Origin: Flavobacteriales bacterium
GTDB lineage: Bacteria; Bacteroidota; Bacteroidia; NS11-12g; UBA955
Assembly: GCA_947496375.1 (NCBI GenBank)
Contig: CANMCY010000002.1
Span: 191,116 to 232,028 of the forward strand
Direction: 5' to 3'
DNA length: 40,913 nucleotides
Below are positions 33,469 through 40,913 of the stretch, one piece after another (position 1 is the first letter of the stretch; each line of letters begins with the position of its first letter). A program made the translations under genes and the position numbers. A model generated the notes under the pieces. That model was not told the origin of the DNA. It saw only the letters and a program-made list of their open reading frames with translations, and searched no databases.

Positions 33469-34008
33469 TTAGCCTTTATCGCTGCTCCAAAGCAACAAAG
33501 GATGCATGCCGTTTTCAGCTATTTTATCGTCGGAAAAATCCTCAGGCGTAAACGCAATATAGCGTATGCGCCGGTGAATCATTCCTTCTGCCTTCTCCAC
33601 CAGTTCGGAGAGGTAGGTTTTATCAATATGCCCCACAAATACCAGGTCAATAATCTCACTGTCAAGTCCACGGGCGAAATGGCCAATCAGGTACACCTTT
33701 TCCAGGCTACCCAACCGGCGAATCACATGCTCAATAATCTGATCCAGGCCCACATACTTCAAAACAATGTTGTGAAGGTCTCCGAACAATGGATGACGTG
33801 TGTTAACCTTAAAAATGCGCTTTTTCCCTACCGACTCAGATGTAAGCATCTGTGCTTCTTCCAGTCGGTTTAGCTCCAACCGAATGGCGTTGGTACTCTC
33901 TCCAAACTCTTCCTCCAGATTCCGCAAATACGCGGTAGCCCTGGCGTTCAGAAAGAACTTGAGCAGCATTTTAACCCGGGTTTTGGAAGAGATTAGGGTT
34001 TCAATCAT
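33469..34008 (-). CDS. Winged-helix regulator with degenerate nucleotidyltransferase-like domain
   Basis: The 179-aa protein starts with a winged-helix domain (1 to about 75): RVKMLLKFFLNARATAYLRN, then FGESTNAIRLELNRLEEAQM as the recognition region, and KRIFKVNTRHPLF as the wing. The second domain contains VYLIGHFARGLDSEIIDLVF, which resembles the GSxxRG...DxD core of MNT-type nucleotidyltransferases. The GS is GH and the acidic pair is incomplete, so catalysis is unlikely and ligand sensing more plausible. Such ArsR-like proteins are common next to UpxY in Bacteroidota glycan loci. It starts the operon, with a clear promoter and an inverted repeat just upstream, so autoregulation is likely. 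Confidence 0.82.
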   Translation of the reverse strand: MIETLISSKTRVKMLLKFFLNARATAYLRNLEEEFGESTNAIRLELNRLEEAQMLTSESVGKKRIFKVNTRHPLFGDLHNIVLKYVGLDQIIEHVIRRLGSLEKVYLIGHFARGLDSEIIDLVFVGHIDKTYLSELVEKAEGMIHRRIRYIAFTPEDFSDDKIAENGMHPLLLWSSDKG

Positions 34009-34013
34009 GCAGT

Positions 34014-34042
34014 ATTATTGAGTAGTTTTTTTACTCAATAAT
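34014..34042 (-). promoter_or_regulatory. Perfect 11-bp inverted repeat, candidate operator or 5'-UTR hairpin
   Basis: The arms ATTATTGAGTA (34,014-34,024) and TACTCAATAAT (34,032-34,042) are perfectly complementary around a 7-bp spacer. The element ends 5 bp before the start codon of the winged-helix gene and begins next to its predicted -7 box, so it spans the transcript start and nearly the whole 5' UTR. It could be the operator of the winged-helix protein or an RNA hairpin blocking translation. Confidence 0.65.
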
Positions 34043-34043
34043 G

Positions 34044-34074
34044 CGAAAATAGGGATAAGGTTCTAAAAAACAAA
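34044..34074 (-). promoter_or_regulatory. Bacteroidota-type promoter for the glycan operon
   Basis: On the minus strand, TTTG (34,074-34,071) is followed after 19 bp by TATTTTCG (34,051-34,044). This matches the Bacteroidota TTTG-N19-21-TAnnTTTG promoter with one mismatch in the -7 box. It would start transcription about 30 bp before the winged-helix gene, inside the inverted repeat. This is the only convincing promoter I found for the minus-strand block, in line with one long transcript. Confidence 0.6.
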
Positions 34075-34305
34075 CGATTGTGAAGAATTTGGAGTAACGT
34101 GGGTGGATGTTATTAATTAATGCTACTTAACCAAGAATACTTACAACTAGCACCTGCCGTTATGTTAAAAACTGGCACCATTAGGAAAAAAATATAATGC
34201 CTCAAGAAAAACATACAGCTATTGCCTATTATTTGCAATTCGCCTTTTGTGTTTCCTTCATTAGTTTTATTAAACGGCTATGCTGAGCTACTTTCGCAAC
34301 GCAAT

Positions 34306-35370
34306 ATGAAAAAGAAAATTATTACCGTAGTGGGTGCAAGGCCACAGTTTATTAAAAACGCACCTCTCGAGATGGCACTCCGGAAACATGAAAGATTTGA
34401 GGTGAAGAGTATACATACCGGACAGCATTATGATGACAATATGAGCCGAGTTTTCTTTGAAGAGCTTGATATTGATGAACCCGCTTATCAACTGAATGTG
34501 GGAAGTGCCAGCCATGGAAAACAAACTGCCCGTATGCTGGAATCAATAGAAGAAATTTTATTAATGGAACAGCCCTCTATGCTGGTTGTATACGGCGATA
34601 CAAATAGCACATTAGCCGGTGCGCTAGCAGCTTCTAAACTTCACATTCCGATTGCACACATTGAAGCGGGATTGCGGAGCTACAATAAAACGATGCCGGA
34701 AGAAATTAATCGGGTTTTAACAGATTATTTAAGCACTTTATTGTTTGTTCCAAGCGAAGTTTCATTAAAAAACCTACATAAAGAGGGTGTTTCTGATGGC
34801 ATTCACATTGTTGGTGATATTATGTTAGATACGCTTAAAATAGCTGTTGGCGGTAATTTAACCCATAATACCCAAGAAACCCCCTATTACTACGCAACGC
34901 TCCACCGACCCTACAACACAGATGATAAAGACCGGATATTAAATGTTTTAAGCGCTTTTAATGCGCTATCATTGCCTGTTGTTTTTGCAATTCATCCTCG
35001 GACATCTGCGCTTCTGTCATCCATGAATATTGCGATAGATAAATATCCTAATATTGATTTTATTGCTCCACAGGGTTATTTTGATAATATTAGATATATG
35101 GCTGGTGCCGAAAAAATCATAACAGATAGCGGCGGACTTCAAAAAGAAGCGTGGTTTCTTAAAAAACCTTGTGTAACCTTAAGACCTGAAACAGAATGGA
35201 TTGAAACGCTCACAAACCAATGGAATATACTTGTTTTTGAGGATTTAAAAGAACTGAAGCATGCTCTGGAAATCACCCCTGGAAAATACATAGGGGGGTG
35301 TTACGGTGAAGGAAATACTGCCAATAAAATTGCCAATATTATTTATCATTTTCTATTTGATACGCAATAG
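34306..35370 (+). CDS. wecB: UDP-N-acetylglucosamine 2-epimerase (non-hydrolysing)
   Basis: The 354-aa enzyme interconverts UDP-GlcNAc and UDP-ManNAc. It shows the family blocks VVGARPQFIKNAPLE at the N-terminus, TGQHYDDNMS, LVVYGDTNSTLAGALAA, IAHIEAGLRSYNKTMPEEIN (with the catalytic-region Glu and His), and ITDSGGLQKEAWFL near the C-terminus. The ATG at 34,306 is right for the family; the open frame extends upstream to a TTG at 34,222 but adds unrelated residues. It is divergent from the large operon, and the 297 bp between the two first codons hold the operon promoter. UDP-ManNAc could feed the glycan or the acidic-sugar branch. Confidence 0.93.
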   Translation: MKKKIITVVGARPQFIKNAPLEMALRKHERFEVKSIHTGQHYDDNMSRVFFEELDIDEPAYQLNVGSASHGKQTARMLESIEEILLMEQPSMLVVYGDTNSTLAGALAASKLHIPIAHIEAGLRSYNKTMPEEINRVLTDYLSTLLFVPSEVSLKNLHKEGVSDGIHIVGDIMLDTLKIAVGGNLTHNTQETPYYYATLHRPYNTDDKDRILNVLSAFNALSLPVVFAIHPRTSALLSSMNIAIDKYPNIDFIAPQGYFDNIRYMAGAEKIITDSGGLQKEAWFLKKPCVTLRPETEWIETLTNQWNILVFEDLKELKHALEITPGKYIGGCYGEGNTANKIANIIYHFLFDTQ

Positions 35371-35824
35371 TGATTTGCTCTATTTGCAGGATATAATCAA
35401 AAACACATAGCGTAATGGGTTTATTACCACCCCCCGCAAAGAGGACACTGGTTTTTGGGGTGAAATATTTACACATCTGGTTATGGGCCCTAATACAATG
35501 GCTTTAAACTGTATTGCTCCATTGATTTAGAGAAACAATCGTATTAAGGGCTATCCTACACTCCCCGCGGGAGAGGGGAGGCTTTGCCAATTATGTATAT
35601 CGCGTCAAAAAACTGGGGGTCTTTGCAGGGCGGGCCATGCGGTGGTTTTACACACCCCTACATTGCTTACAACGGTTTCACTGTTAACGCATTTACCCCT
35701 CTCCAGAGGGGATGGTTGTGAGGGCTAAAGCAACAACTTTATAATTTGTGGGGTACTAGCTTAAAAGAACAGTCATCAATTAATTAGAAGAAGTATAATT
35801 TGAAGATATTTAGTGATACCTGTT
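35371..35824. other. 454-bp convergent intergenic region with GC-rich hairpins
   Basis: No gene is visible here. Two GC-rich hairpins stand out. One at 35,561-35,580 pairs CTCCCC with GGGGAG. The other at 35,696-35,711 is the perfect CCCCTCT-CC-AGAGGGG. They lie about 115 bp apart in DNA otherwise of mixed composition, in a converging arrangement between wecB and the broken transferase. They could terminate both transcripts, or be ends of a small non-coding repeat. No direct repeats or coding remnants were found around them. Confidence 0.45.
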
Positions 35825-36639
35825 TTAAATGAACCAGCGTTTATTTGTTTCTTTAAAGTTTTTATAAACATGCTCTGTCAACCATTTAAATCGGTCATAC
35901 TGATGGACAGTTGCATAATCTATGTTGTTAAAGTTACTTATTCTCCCATTTGTTTTGCATACAAATTTATCGCTGTATCCCATTGTATAAATTGTACCAT
36001 TTTGATTATCATTAATAATGCATCTATTTGGATTTTCGTAAACATAATAATTGAATATACCCTGATCCAGTATTTTTATATTGTCTCCTGTATCTAAATT
36101 TACACCTCTTGAAATCAAATCAGAAACCATGAATTCAAGTGTTTTTTGAATTTCTTTTTTAGAGCCCAAAATGGTACCACTACAATAAATAAAATTATCT
36201 CTTATTTTGTTATAATATTCTTCTCCATATAAACTCAGAATCCAATCCGAATTATAGGGACAATTCCTTAAATACTGATCTTCTCTAGCTACTAAAATTA
36301 GATCTCTATTCAAATTTACGAATGGGTCGCTTTGAAAAAAGACATCTCGTACATCCGTCAATAAAACATTATCGTTTTCAGCTAATTGCTCAACGATTTT
36401 AAATACCAAAACAACCTAGAATTATTGACTGAATTAAACTTAACTGGATTTTCTTTTTCAGATTCTTCATAATCAAAATACCGGATATTAAAGCTATAGC
36501 GCTTCTTGTTTTTTTTTGTTTTTTCTTGATTAGTCAGTAAAAATAATTCTCCATTAAAGTTATTGTGTAAACTATTCAAAAATGGACTTATATCCTCTAT
36601 GAAATAATTTACGGCTGTTCCTATTATTATGTTGCTCAT
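35825..36639 (-). pseudogene. Frameshifted GT-A-like glycosyltransferase
   Basis: Two overlapping frames make one protein. The first part (from 36,639) begins MSNIIIGTAVNYFIEDISPF and ends near FWYLK. The second (to 35,825) continues KIVEQLAENDNVLLTDVRDV with FFQSDPFVNL, whose DVRD block is a metal-binding DxD-type motif. Later blocks are YCSGTILGSKKEIQK and LDQGIFNYY. The reading joins smoothly as W-Y-L-K-I-V-E if one A is restored in the run of A at about 36,400, giving about 270 residues, normal for such enzymes. Either a single-base deletion inactivated the gene or the base is a sequencing error in a homopolymer. Confidence 0.75.
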
Positions 36640-36682
36640 TTGATGCTTAATCTAACATTGAAATCTCTACATCAGAAAAATC

Positions 36683-37651
36683 TCACTCCTCTGATTCCAC
36701 CACCACACCCATATTGCTGAATTTGTCAATCCGTTGACCCACCAACACGTCGGTTTTAAGGGCTTTTAGGGTTTTTATTTCCTTCAAAATGGTGGCTTTC
36801 ACGTTTTTATACGCCGTTTCAGGATCGTGGTGTGCGCCACCCATGGGCTCGGGAATAATACCGTCAATGAGGCCGTTTTTAAGCATGTCCTCTGCACTAA
36901 GCTTCAGGGCATCTGCTGCAAGCTCTTTTTTATCCCAGGTGCGCCATAAAATGCTGGAACAGCTTTCCGGAGAAATTACACTGTACCATGTGTATTGCAT
37001 CATAAGCACCCTGTCGCCAACACCTATACCCAGCGCACCGCCGCTGGCACCTTCGCCAATGACGATACAAATAATGGGCACATTCAGCGTGGCCATTTCA
37101 AACAGATTCCGGGCAATAGCCTCACCTTGGCCGCGCTCTTCGGCTTCCAACCCCGGACTGGCACCCGGTGTGTCAATAAAAGTAATAATGGGCTTGTTGA
37201 ACTTCTCTGCCAGCTTCATCAGCCGTAGTGCTTTGCGATATCCTTCAGGGTTGGGCATGCCAAAATTACGGTATTGGCGCTGTTTGGTGTTGCGGCCTTT
37301 CTGCTGACCAATAATCATATAGGTTTCACCGTCAATTTGTCCAAACCCTCCCACAATGGCTTTGTCGTCCTTCACCTGACGATCGCCATGCAATTCTATG
37401 AAGTTGGTAACGATATGCTCAATATAATCAAGGGTATAAGGCCTTTCGGGGTGGCGACTGATTTGCACCTTTTGCCATCCACTCAGGTGGCTGTAAATGG
37501 CCTTTTGCGCTTCTTTGATTTTTGACTCCAGGGTCTGAATCATGTCGGTCATATTCAGTTTGCCCTTTTCATGGGTTTCTTTTGCCTTGGCGAGCTGCTC
37601 GTGCAGCTCAGCAATGTCCTTTTCAAAATCAAGCCACTGGGTTGTTGCCAT
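36683..37651 (-). CDS. accA: Acetyl-CoA carboxylase carboxyltransferase subunit alpha
   Basis: The 322-aa protein is a clear AccA. It has an N-terminal helical segment ([19 protein letters not shown]), the family block [40 protein letters not shown], and the crotonase-fold core [20 protein letters not shown], with [18 protein letters not shown] as the oxyanion region. It transfers the carboxyl group from biotin to acetyl-CoA in fatty acid synthesis together with AccD. It is a housekeeping gene and marks the chromosomal edge of the glycan locus. It has a 31-bp gap to the broken transferase start and is probably transcribed on its own. Confidence 0.97.
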   Translation of the reverse strand: MATTQWLDFEKDIAELHEQLAKAKETHEKGKLNMTDMIQTLESKIKEAQKAIYSHLSGWQKVQISRHPERPYTLDYIEHIVTNFIELHGDRQVKDDKAIVGGFGQIDGETYMIIGQQKGRNTKQRQYRNFGMPNPEGYRKALRLMKLAEKFNKPIITFIDTPGASPGLEAEERGQGEAIARNLFEMATLNVPIICIVIGEGASGGALGIGVGDRVLMMQYTWYSVISPESCSSILWRTWDKKELAADALKLSAEDMLKNGLIDGIIPEPMGGAHHDPETAYKNVKATILKEIKTLKALKTDVLVGQRIDKFSNMGVVVESEE

Positions 37652-37715
37652 AGTTCAATACAAATTAAGACTGCAAAGTAAGGGATGATGGGGCAAAAAT
37701 GCGATAAATATGCAT

Positions 37716-38483
37716 TTATTGGCTTTTTTTGAGTCTTCTCAGGTTTTTTTGCATGCGCAACCAAGCAAAAAAACCCGGAGTCGTATAGGTTTTCCCGGGG
37801 GGTTGAGGTTGTGCCTCAAGACAGTATGTTTCGAACGAGGCCAACACCTCAGGCAGTTTATGTGCCGATTGCTTATACGAATTGTGTACATTCATTATCA
37901 CTGTATCTTGAAGGGTCTTTCCAAATACCATTTCGTTTTTACGAACATACAATATATCGCCGGCATCCATTTGTTTGTTGATTCTGTGAATGGTGAACCC
38001 TGTCTGCTTTTTCCCTTCAAATAGTGCCCATAAAACACTTTGGGCGTTTTGAAAATCCGGTAGAATTTCATGGTGTATATTTACCATGCCCAACCTCGGG
38101 ATGGTAAATATGCGCGTTGCTATGTATCCGTTACCAAGACTTACCCCCAGATCAGCCCTGCTATCTATGAAGATTTTTTCTGTGCTTGAATGATTGACAG
38201 ACGGTGTGGTATAGAAAGAAACACCATGTTCATCGCAAAGATCTTTTATGGAATAATCTGTATGATATTCAAACCATTTGCGTATCCGAAACCCGTTCAA
38301 AACGCCAAAAATCCCTATCCGCATCGCTTTTTTTGCTTTACGAATCCAGAATTTTCGGCGGTTTAAGGTGCGGCCTTCACTATAAACCACAGCAACCACC
38401 TGTGCGCTTCCAGATTCAAGCAATCTTTTTAGGTGAAGTGCGGCAACCCCTGTTTTGGAACCGGCTAAAACAATCACCTTCAT
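37716..38483 (-). CDS. Formyltransferase-fold protein (methionyl-tRNA/sugar formyltransferase-like)
   Basis: The 255-aa protein has a formyl_trans_N domain. LGVSLGNGYIATRIFTIPRL precedes MVNIHHEILPDFQNAQSV with the catalytic Asn135 and His137, and QMDAGDIL supplies Asp176. This is the Asn-His-Asp triad of 10-formyltetrahydrofolate-dependent formyltransferases. It lacks the C-terminal domain of methionyl-tRNA formyltransferase and is close in size to the sugar N-formyltransferases. The basic C-terminal tail is short. It overlaps the deacetylase gene by 4 bp (ATGA). A small-molecule or sugar amine is the more likely acceptor. The neighbouring locus makes a 4-amino sugar, but the connection is only inferred. 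Confidence 0.75.
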   Translation of the reverse strand: MKVIVLAGSKTGVAALHLKRLLESGSAQVVAVVYSEGRTLNRRKFWIRKAKKAMRIGIFGVLNGFRIRKWFEYHTDYSIKDLCDEHGVSFYTTPSVNHSSTEKIFIDSRADLGVSLGNGYIATRIFTIPRLGMVNIHHEILPDFQNAQSVLWALFEGKKQTGFTIHRINKQMDAGDILYVRKNEMVFGKTLQDTVIMNVHNSYKQSAHKLPEVLASFETYCLEAQPQPPGKTYTTPGFFAWLRMQKNLRRLKKSQ

Positions 38484-39364
38484 AGGTTTGGATATGGAAA
38501 CACATTACCAGACGGACCGGCCTTGCGTATATTTTGGTTTAGAAAATACCGTACATGGGAGATAGGCCATTCCGGTAAAACATGGTCGCGGCGAATGCAT
38601 ACTTTATTTAGGTCTAGTGGGGTGGTGCCCACATGGCATCCCCTTTCGGCAGAGGCACAACTTTCATAACCGGACTTAAACACGATTTGTGCTGCCTCCT
38701 GCGAAAAATCAGTAAATCGACCATAAGGAAAGGAAAAGTGTTTTGTCTCACCACAATAATGCGTTATTTGCTCTCTCGATTTTTCGCAGTCGTAAGCAAA
38801 ATCCTGCATAGACCTACCCAAAACCCTTTCGTGGTAGAGGGTGTGACCCCCGATTTCATGACCCATTTCCTGCAGTAGCTCCACTTCTTGCCAGTTTAGG
38901 AATGCCACCGGTGGAAATTCAAGCTTTTCAAAACAATGTTGCTTTATTTGTTGAAAATTGGTTTCTGAAATTAATCCAGGGTTAAGAAAAAAACACCCTG
39001 ATATGCCCATATCTCCAAGGATTCGTCCTGCGGTAAGGTTGTTTTGAAACCCATCATCCGAACTAATAGACAAATAAGGACGGTCAATTTTGCCCGTAAA
39101 CACCTTGTTCACCGCTTCGGAATATGACACAAAAGAATATTCTCGGGATAAAGCCTGTAACATCTTTCTAAAAGAATTCTCCTCATCCTTAAAAACATGA
39201 TGTATATACAGAAACTGAACCCTTGGTCTGGTGTTTTTTATAAACGGTTCCGGGAAGGATAATGCTGACAATGCCGTCCACCTCAAGTAATGGCGAAAAC
39301 CCTTACCTTGAAACTGTTTCACTGCATTATATGTTTCCGTAAATTCCGTCATGCGTTCAATCAT
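38480..39364 (-). CDS. Polysaccharide deacetylase (NodB/CE4 family)
   Basis: The 294-aa protein has the NodB homology domain: PYLSISSDDGFQNNL (97-110, metal-binding and catalytic Asp103/Asp104), then MGHEIGGHTLYHERVLG with His174 and His178, and HFSFPYGRFTD (209-219). CE4 enzymes remove N-acetyl groups from glycans. No signal peptide is evident. The N-terminal 40 residues form a helical segment, so it is likely cytoplasmic or peripheral. The pairing with the formyltransferase suggests replacement of an acetyl by a formyl group. Starts at 39,364 and 39,352 are both possible. Confidence 0.85.
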   Translation of the reverse strand: MIERMTEFTETYNAVKQFQGKGFRHYLRWTALSALSFPEPFIKNTRPRVQFLYIHHVFKDEENSFRKMLQALSREYSFVSYSEAVNKVFTGKIDRPYLSISSDDGFQNNLTAGRILGDMGISGCFFLNPGLISETNFQQIKQHCFEKLEFPPVAFLNWQEVELLQEMGHEIGGHTLYHERVLGRSMQDFAYDCEKSREQITHYCGETKHFSFPYGRFTDFSQEAAQIVFKSGYESCASAERGCHVGTTPLDLNKVCIRRDHVLPEWPISHVRYFLNQNIRKAGPSGNVFPYPNL

Positions 39365-39409
39365 TCAAATATACGAGGAAAGCACAACCCGATTTATTAT
39401 CTTCGCTAC

Positions 39410-39889
39410 ATGATCCGACTTTTCTGGAACCTGGTGCTGCTTGCTGCCGGTGTTTTTGCCCTGTATTACTTTAAAATTTGGCCGTTTAAAGAAAATGTGG
39501 CCGGGATAGCATATTTAACAGATAAATACTGCGGTAAAAAAGACGCTCCCCGAGAAAGCGCCATCTGCGACTGTATCGTTCGCAGTGCAGAAATGGATAT
39601 GAAAAACCGTTTTAACGAAAAAGAATTTGCCGAAATTCAGGAGAACAGAGCCCGGTCGGCGTATGCCCTGCAAAAAAGCATTCATGCCATTAAACCCGAT
39701 ATTGAGCGATGTCTGCGGGAACAAGGCCAGGAGGCGGCCTGGGATCAGTTTATCAACGACCTGAGCACGTTGGATGAACCCCTGCTAAAAAAGGCCAAAT
39801 CAGCGTTGGACAGCGGCGCAGTGAAGCTGAAAGACCTTTGGAAAGACCACGCGGCGGAAAAAGCCGGGATTGATGAGCGGTACCGGTGA
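39410..39889 (+). CDS. Small membrane-anchored protein of unknown function
   Basis: From the ATG at 39,410 (159 aa; a longer frame from 39,290 overlaps the divergent deacetylase gene), the protein has one N-terminal hydrophobic helix (LFWNLVLLAAGVFALYYF, residues 4-21) acting as an anchor or signal. A short segment follows with three cysteines (KYCGKK, ICDCIV), and then a charged, helical body rich in K, E and A. No known domain was recognised. The start lies 45 bp from the divergent deacetylase gene. The three cysteines may form disulfides if the body faces the periplasm. Confidence 0.65.
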   Translation: MIRLFWNLVLLAAGVFALYYFKIWPFKENVAGIAYLTDKYCGKKDAPRESAICDCIVRSAEMDMKNRFNEKEFAEIQENRARSAYALQKSIHAIKPDIERCLREQGQEAAWDQFINDLSTLDEPLLKKAKSALDSGAVKLKDLWKDHAAEKAGIDERYR

Positions 39890-39944
39890 TGCCTATTTAT
39901 GCCCTGATGGCCACAATGGGGTTTTGTCTGGGTTTCTGTTTAAA

Positions 39945-39988
39945 GGGCGGTTGCCATGCTTCGACAAGCTCAGCATGACATACCGCCC
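39945..39988. repeat. Nested inverted-repeat element containing a widespread Bacteroidota intergenic motif
   Basis: Outer arms GGGCGGT (39,945-39,951) and ACCGCCC (39,982-39,988) enclose CATGCT/AGCATG and an inner GCTT-CGAC-AAGC hairpin. The core, in reverse GTCATGCTGAGCTTGTCGAA, is a repeat I know as very common between genes in this phylum; its spurious translation is the CHAELVEA string seen in many databases. It lies 56 bp after the small membrane protein gene and may help end its transcript. Confidence 0.6.
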
Positions 39989-40082
39989 AAAAGACGCCCT
40001 TTGATTCAGGTATTTTTGTTTTCTCTAACATTGGCCTAGGGTTGGCATGCCCAACAACCACGAAAACGCATTTGAATTTGTG

Positions 40083-40106
40083 CGACCCCTCCGGGGTCGG
40101 TTTTTT
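40083..40106 (+). terminator. Hairpin with T-tract, possible intrinsic terminator
   Basis: CGACCCC-TCC-GGGGTCG (40,083-40,099) is a perfect 7-bp stem followed by GTTTTTT. This fits an intrinsic terminator on the plus strand about 190 bp after the only upstream plus-strand gene. The same palindrome type recurs in the tandem array to the right without the T-run, so it may be an array-derived element used secondarily as a terminator. Confidence 0.5.
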
Positions 40107-40116
40107 CGCCCCTACG

Positions 40117-40913
40117 GGGCTATAGATGTTTGACCCCCTTGGGGTCATGCCTATACCTGGTGGTTGGCGAATCTAATCGATAGAAACCCCTGTTTTATTT
40201 TTAACTACGTCTGCAGCACTGACCCCTACGGGGTCAAACATCTGTAACCGGAACGGCGCATGGAATGCTCGACTCCGAAGGCGGTCGCATATGGGCGCAA
40301 ACAACATCGATATATCACCCCTACGGGGTTATTAATATACCGTGCCTACGGCGCCAGAGATGATTGACCCCGAAGGCGGTCATGCCTATACATGGTGGTT
40401 GCCGAATCCAATCGGTAGAAAACCCATATCTTTTCGAATAACACCTGTAGCCCAGACCCCAAAGGGGTCAAACATCTGTAACCGGAACGGTGTATGGAAT
40501 GCTCGACCCCGAAGGCGGTCGCATATGGGCGCAAACAACATCGATATGTCGCCCCTACGGGGCTATTAATATACCGTGCCTACGGCGCCAGAGATGTTTG
40601 ACCCCGAAGGCGGTCATGCCTATACCTGGTGGTTGCCGAATCCAATCGGTAGAAAACCCAAATCTTTTCGAATAACACCTGTAGCCCAGACCCCGAAGGG
40701 GTCAAATAACTATAGCCGGAACGGCGCATGGAATGCTCGACCCCGAAGGTGGTCGCATATGGGCGCAAACAACATCGATATATCACCCCTACGGGGTTAT
40801 TAATATACAGTGCCTACGGCGCCAGAGATGATTGACCCCGAAGGCGGTCATGCCTATACATGGTGGTTGCCGAATCCAATCGGTAGAAAACCCATATCTT
40901 TTCGAATAACACC
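40117..40913. repeat. 234-bp tandem repeat array rich in GACCCC palindromes, continuing beyond the window
   Basis: The unit is 234 bp. Copies begin near 40,117, 40,351, 40,585 and 40,819, and the last is cut by the window end. The first copy is the most diverged and the others are nearly identical. Each holds four short palindromes, for example in the second copy GACCCCGAAGGCGGTC (40,366-40,381), GACCCCAAAGGGGTC (40,455-40,469), CGACCCCGAAGGCGGTCG (40,504-40,521) and GCCCCTACGGGGC (40,551-40,563). Because 234 is divisible by three, small reading frames recur in each unit. Differences between copies mostly change amino acids, so they are not genes. Nothing else is visible in this stretch. Confidence 0.85.

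Noticed and set aside
33370-33873. 167-aa open frame on the plus strand across the upxY/regulator junction.
   Set aside because: It is antisense to two recognisable genes and has no recognisable domain.
34222-34305. Upstream extension of wecB from a TTG.
   Set aside because: The added 28 residues do not fit the family, whose conserved start is the MKKKIITVVGARPQF segment at 34,306.
34075-34305. Bacteroidota promoter for wecB on the plus strand.
   Set aside because: Only a loose TATTATTTG was found, with three instead of two bases between TA and TTTG and no TTTG at the right distance upstream, so I do not call it.
36789-37307. 172-aa open frame on the plus strand.
   Set aside because: It lies wholly opposite accA, a well-supported gene, and shows no protein family features.
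39897-40148. An 83-aa minus-strand frame containing CHAELVEAW.
   Set aside because: This is the known spurious translation of a widespread intergenic repeat that forms a hairpin here, not a gene.
40342-40803. Two similar 75-aa plus-strand frames in the array (each beginning MPTAPEM).
   Set aside because: They recur only because the 234-bp unit is a multiple of three. Differences between the copies mostly change amino acids, and there is no start-signal context or known family.
40117-40913. CRISPR array suspected from regular repeats.
   Set aside because: The units are 234 bp and directly adjacent, with no 30-40-bp unique spacers and no cas genes in the window.

Overview
The window looks like a Bacteroidota chromosome. 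The evidence is an UpxY-type NusG paralogue, a promoter of the form TTTG-N19-TAnnTTTG, AT-rich intergenic DNA, and a widespread Bacteroidota-style intergenic repeat near the right end. Family or genus cannot be fixed from the sequence; Chitinophagales/Sphingobacteriales is a guess. Almost everything from 1 to 34,008 is one co-directional minus-strand block of glycan genes with overlapping or abutting ends. It is probably a single long operon for an exported surface polysaccharide (O-antigen, capsule or exopolysaccharide).

Reading in the direction of transcription (right to left), the block starts with a winged-helix regulator carrying a degenerate nucleotidyltransferase-like domain (33,469-34,008). 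It has a recognisable promoter and a perfect 11-bp inverted repeat covering the predicted transcript start and 5' UTR. UpxY (32,876-33,394) follows and probably antiterminates the roughly 33-kb transcript. Next come a methyltransferase, two glycosyltransferases, and the ABC exporter pair Wzm (29,229-30,083) and Wzt with a C-terminal glycan-recognition domain (27,334-28,587). Two more methyltransferases follow, then a long series of GT2 and GT4 glycosyltransferases and three large polytopic proteins (14,256-25,145). Gene remnants lie between wzm and wzt and at 25.1-25.4 kb.

The left part (1-14.3 kb) is a sugar-modification factory. One module has a flavin oxidoreductase, a 2-oxoglutarate dioxygenase, an ATP-grasp ligase, a DRE-TIM aldolase, an unrecognised 313-aa protein, a GtrB-like lipid-sugar transferase, an amidohydrolase with an altered metal motif, and the 4-amino sugar aminotransferase WecE. 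A second module has two GT-B transferases, a D-2-hydroxyacid dehydrogenase, an SpsF-type cytidylyltransferase, a NeuB-like synthase lacking the usual C-terminal SAF domain, and an edge-truncated protein whose motif order resembles bacterial sialyltransferases. The first module is the best candidate for an undescribed system: a way to build and attach a carboxylic-acid-derived group to an amino sugar. The second looks like a variant acidic-sugar (nonulosonate-like) branch.

Right of the divergent promoter region are wecB (+), a GC-rich hairpin island, a frameshifted glycosyltransferase, accA, and an overlapping formyltransferase/polysaccharide deacetylase pair. A small membrane-anchored protein (+) comes next. 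The last kilobase holds palindromic elements and a 234-bp tandem array that runs off the window.
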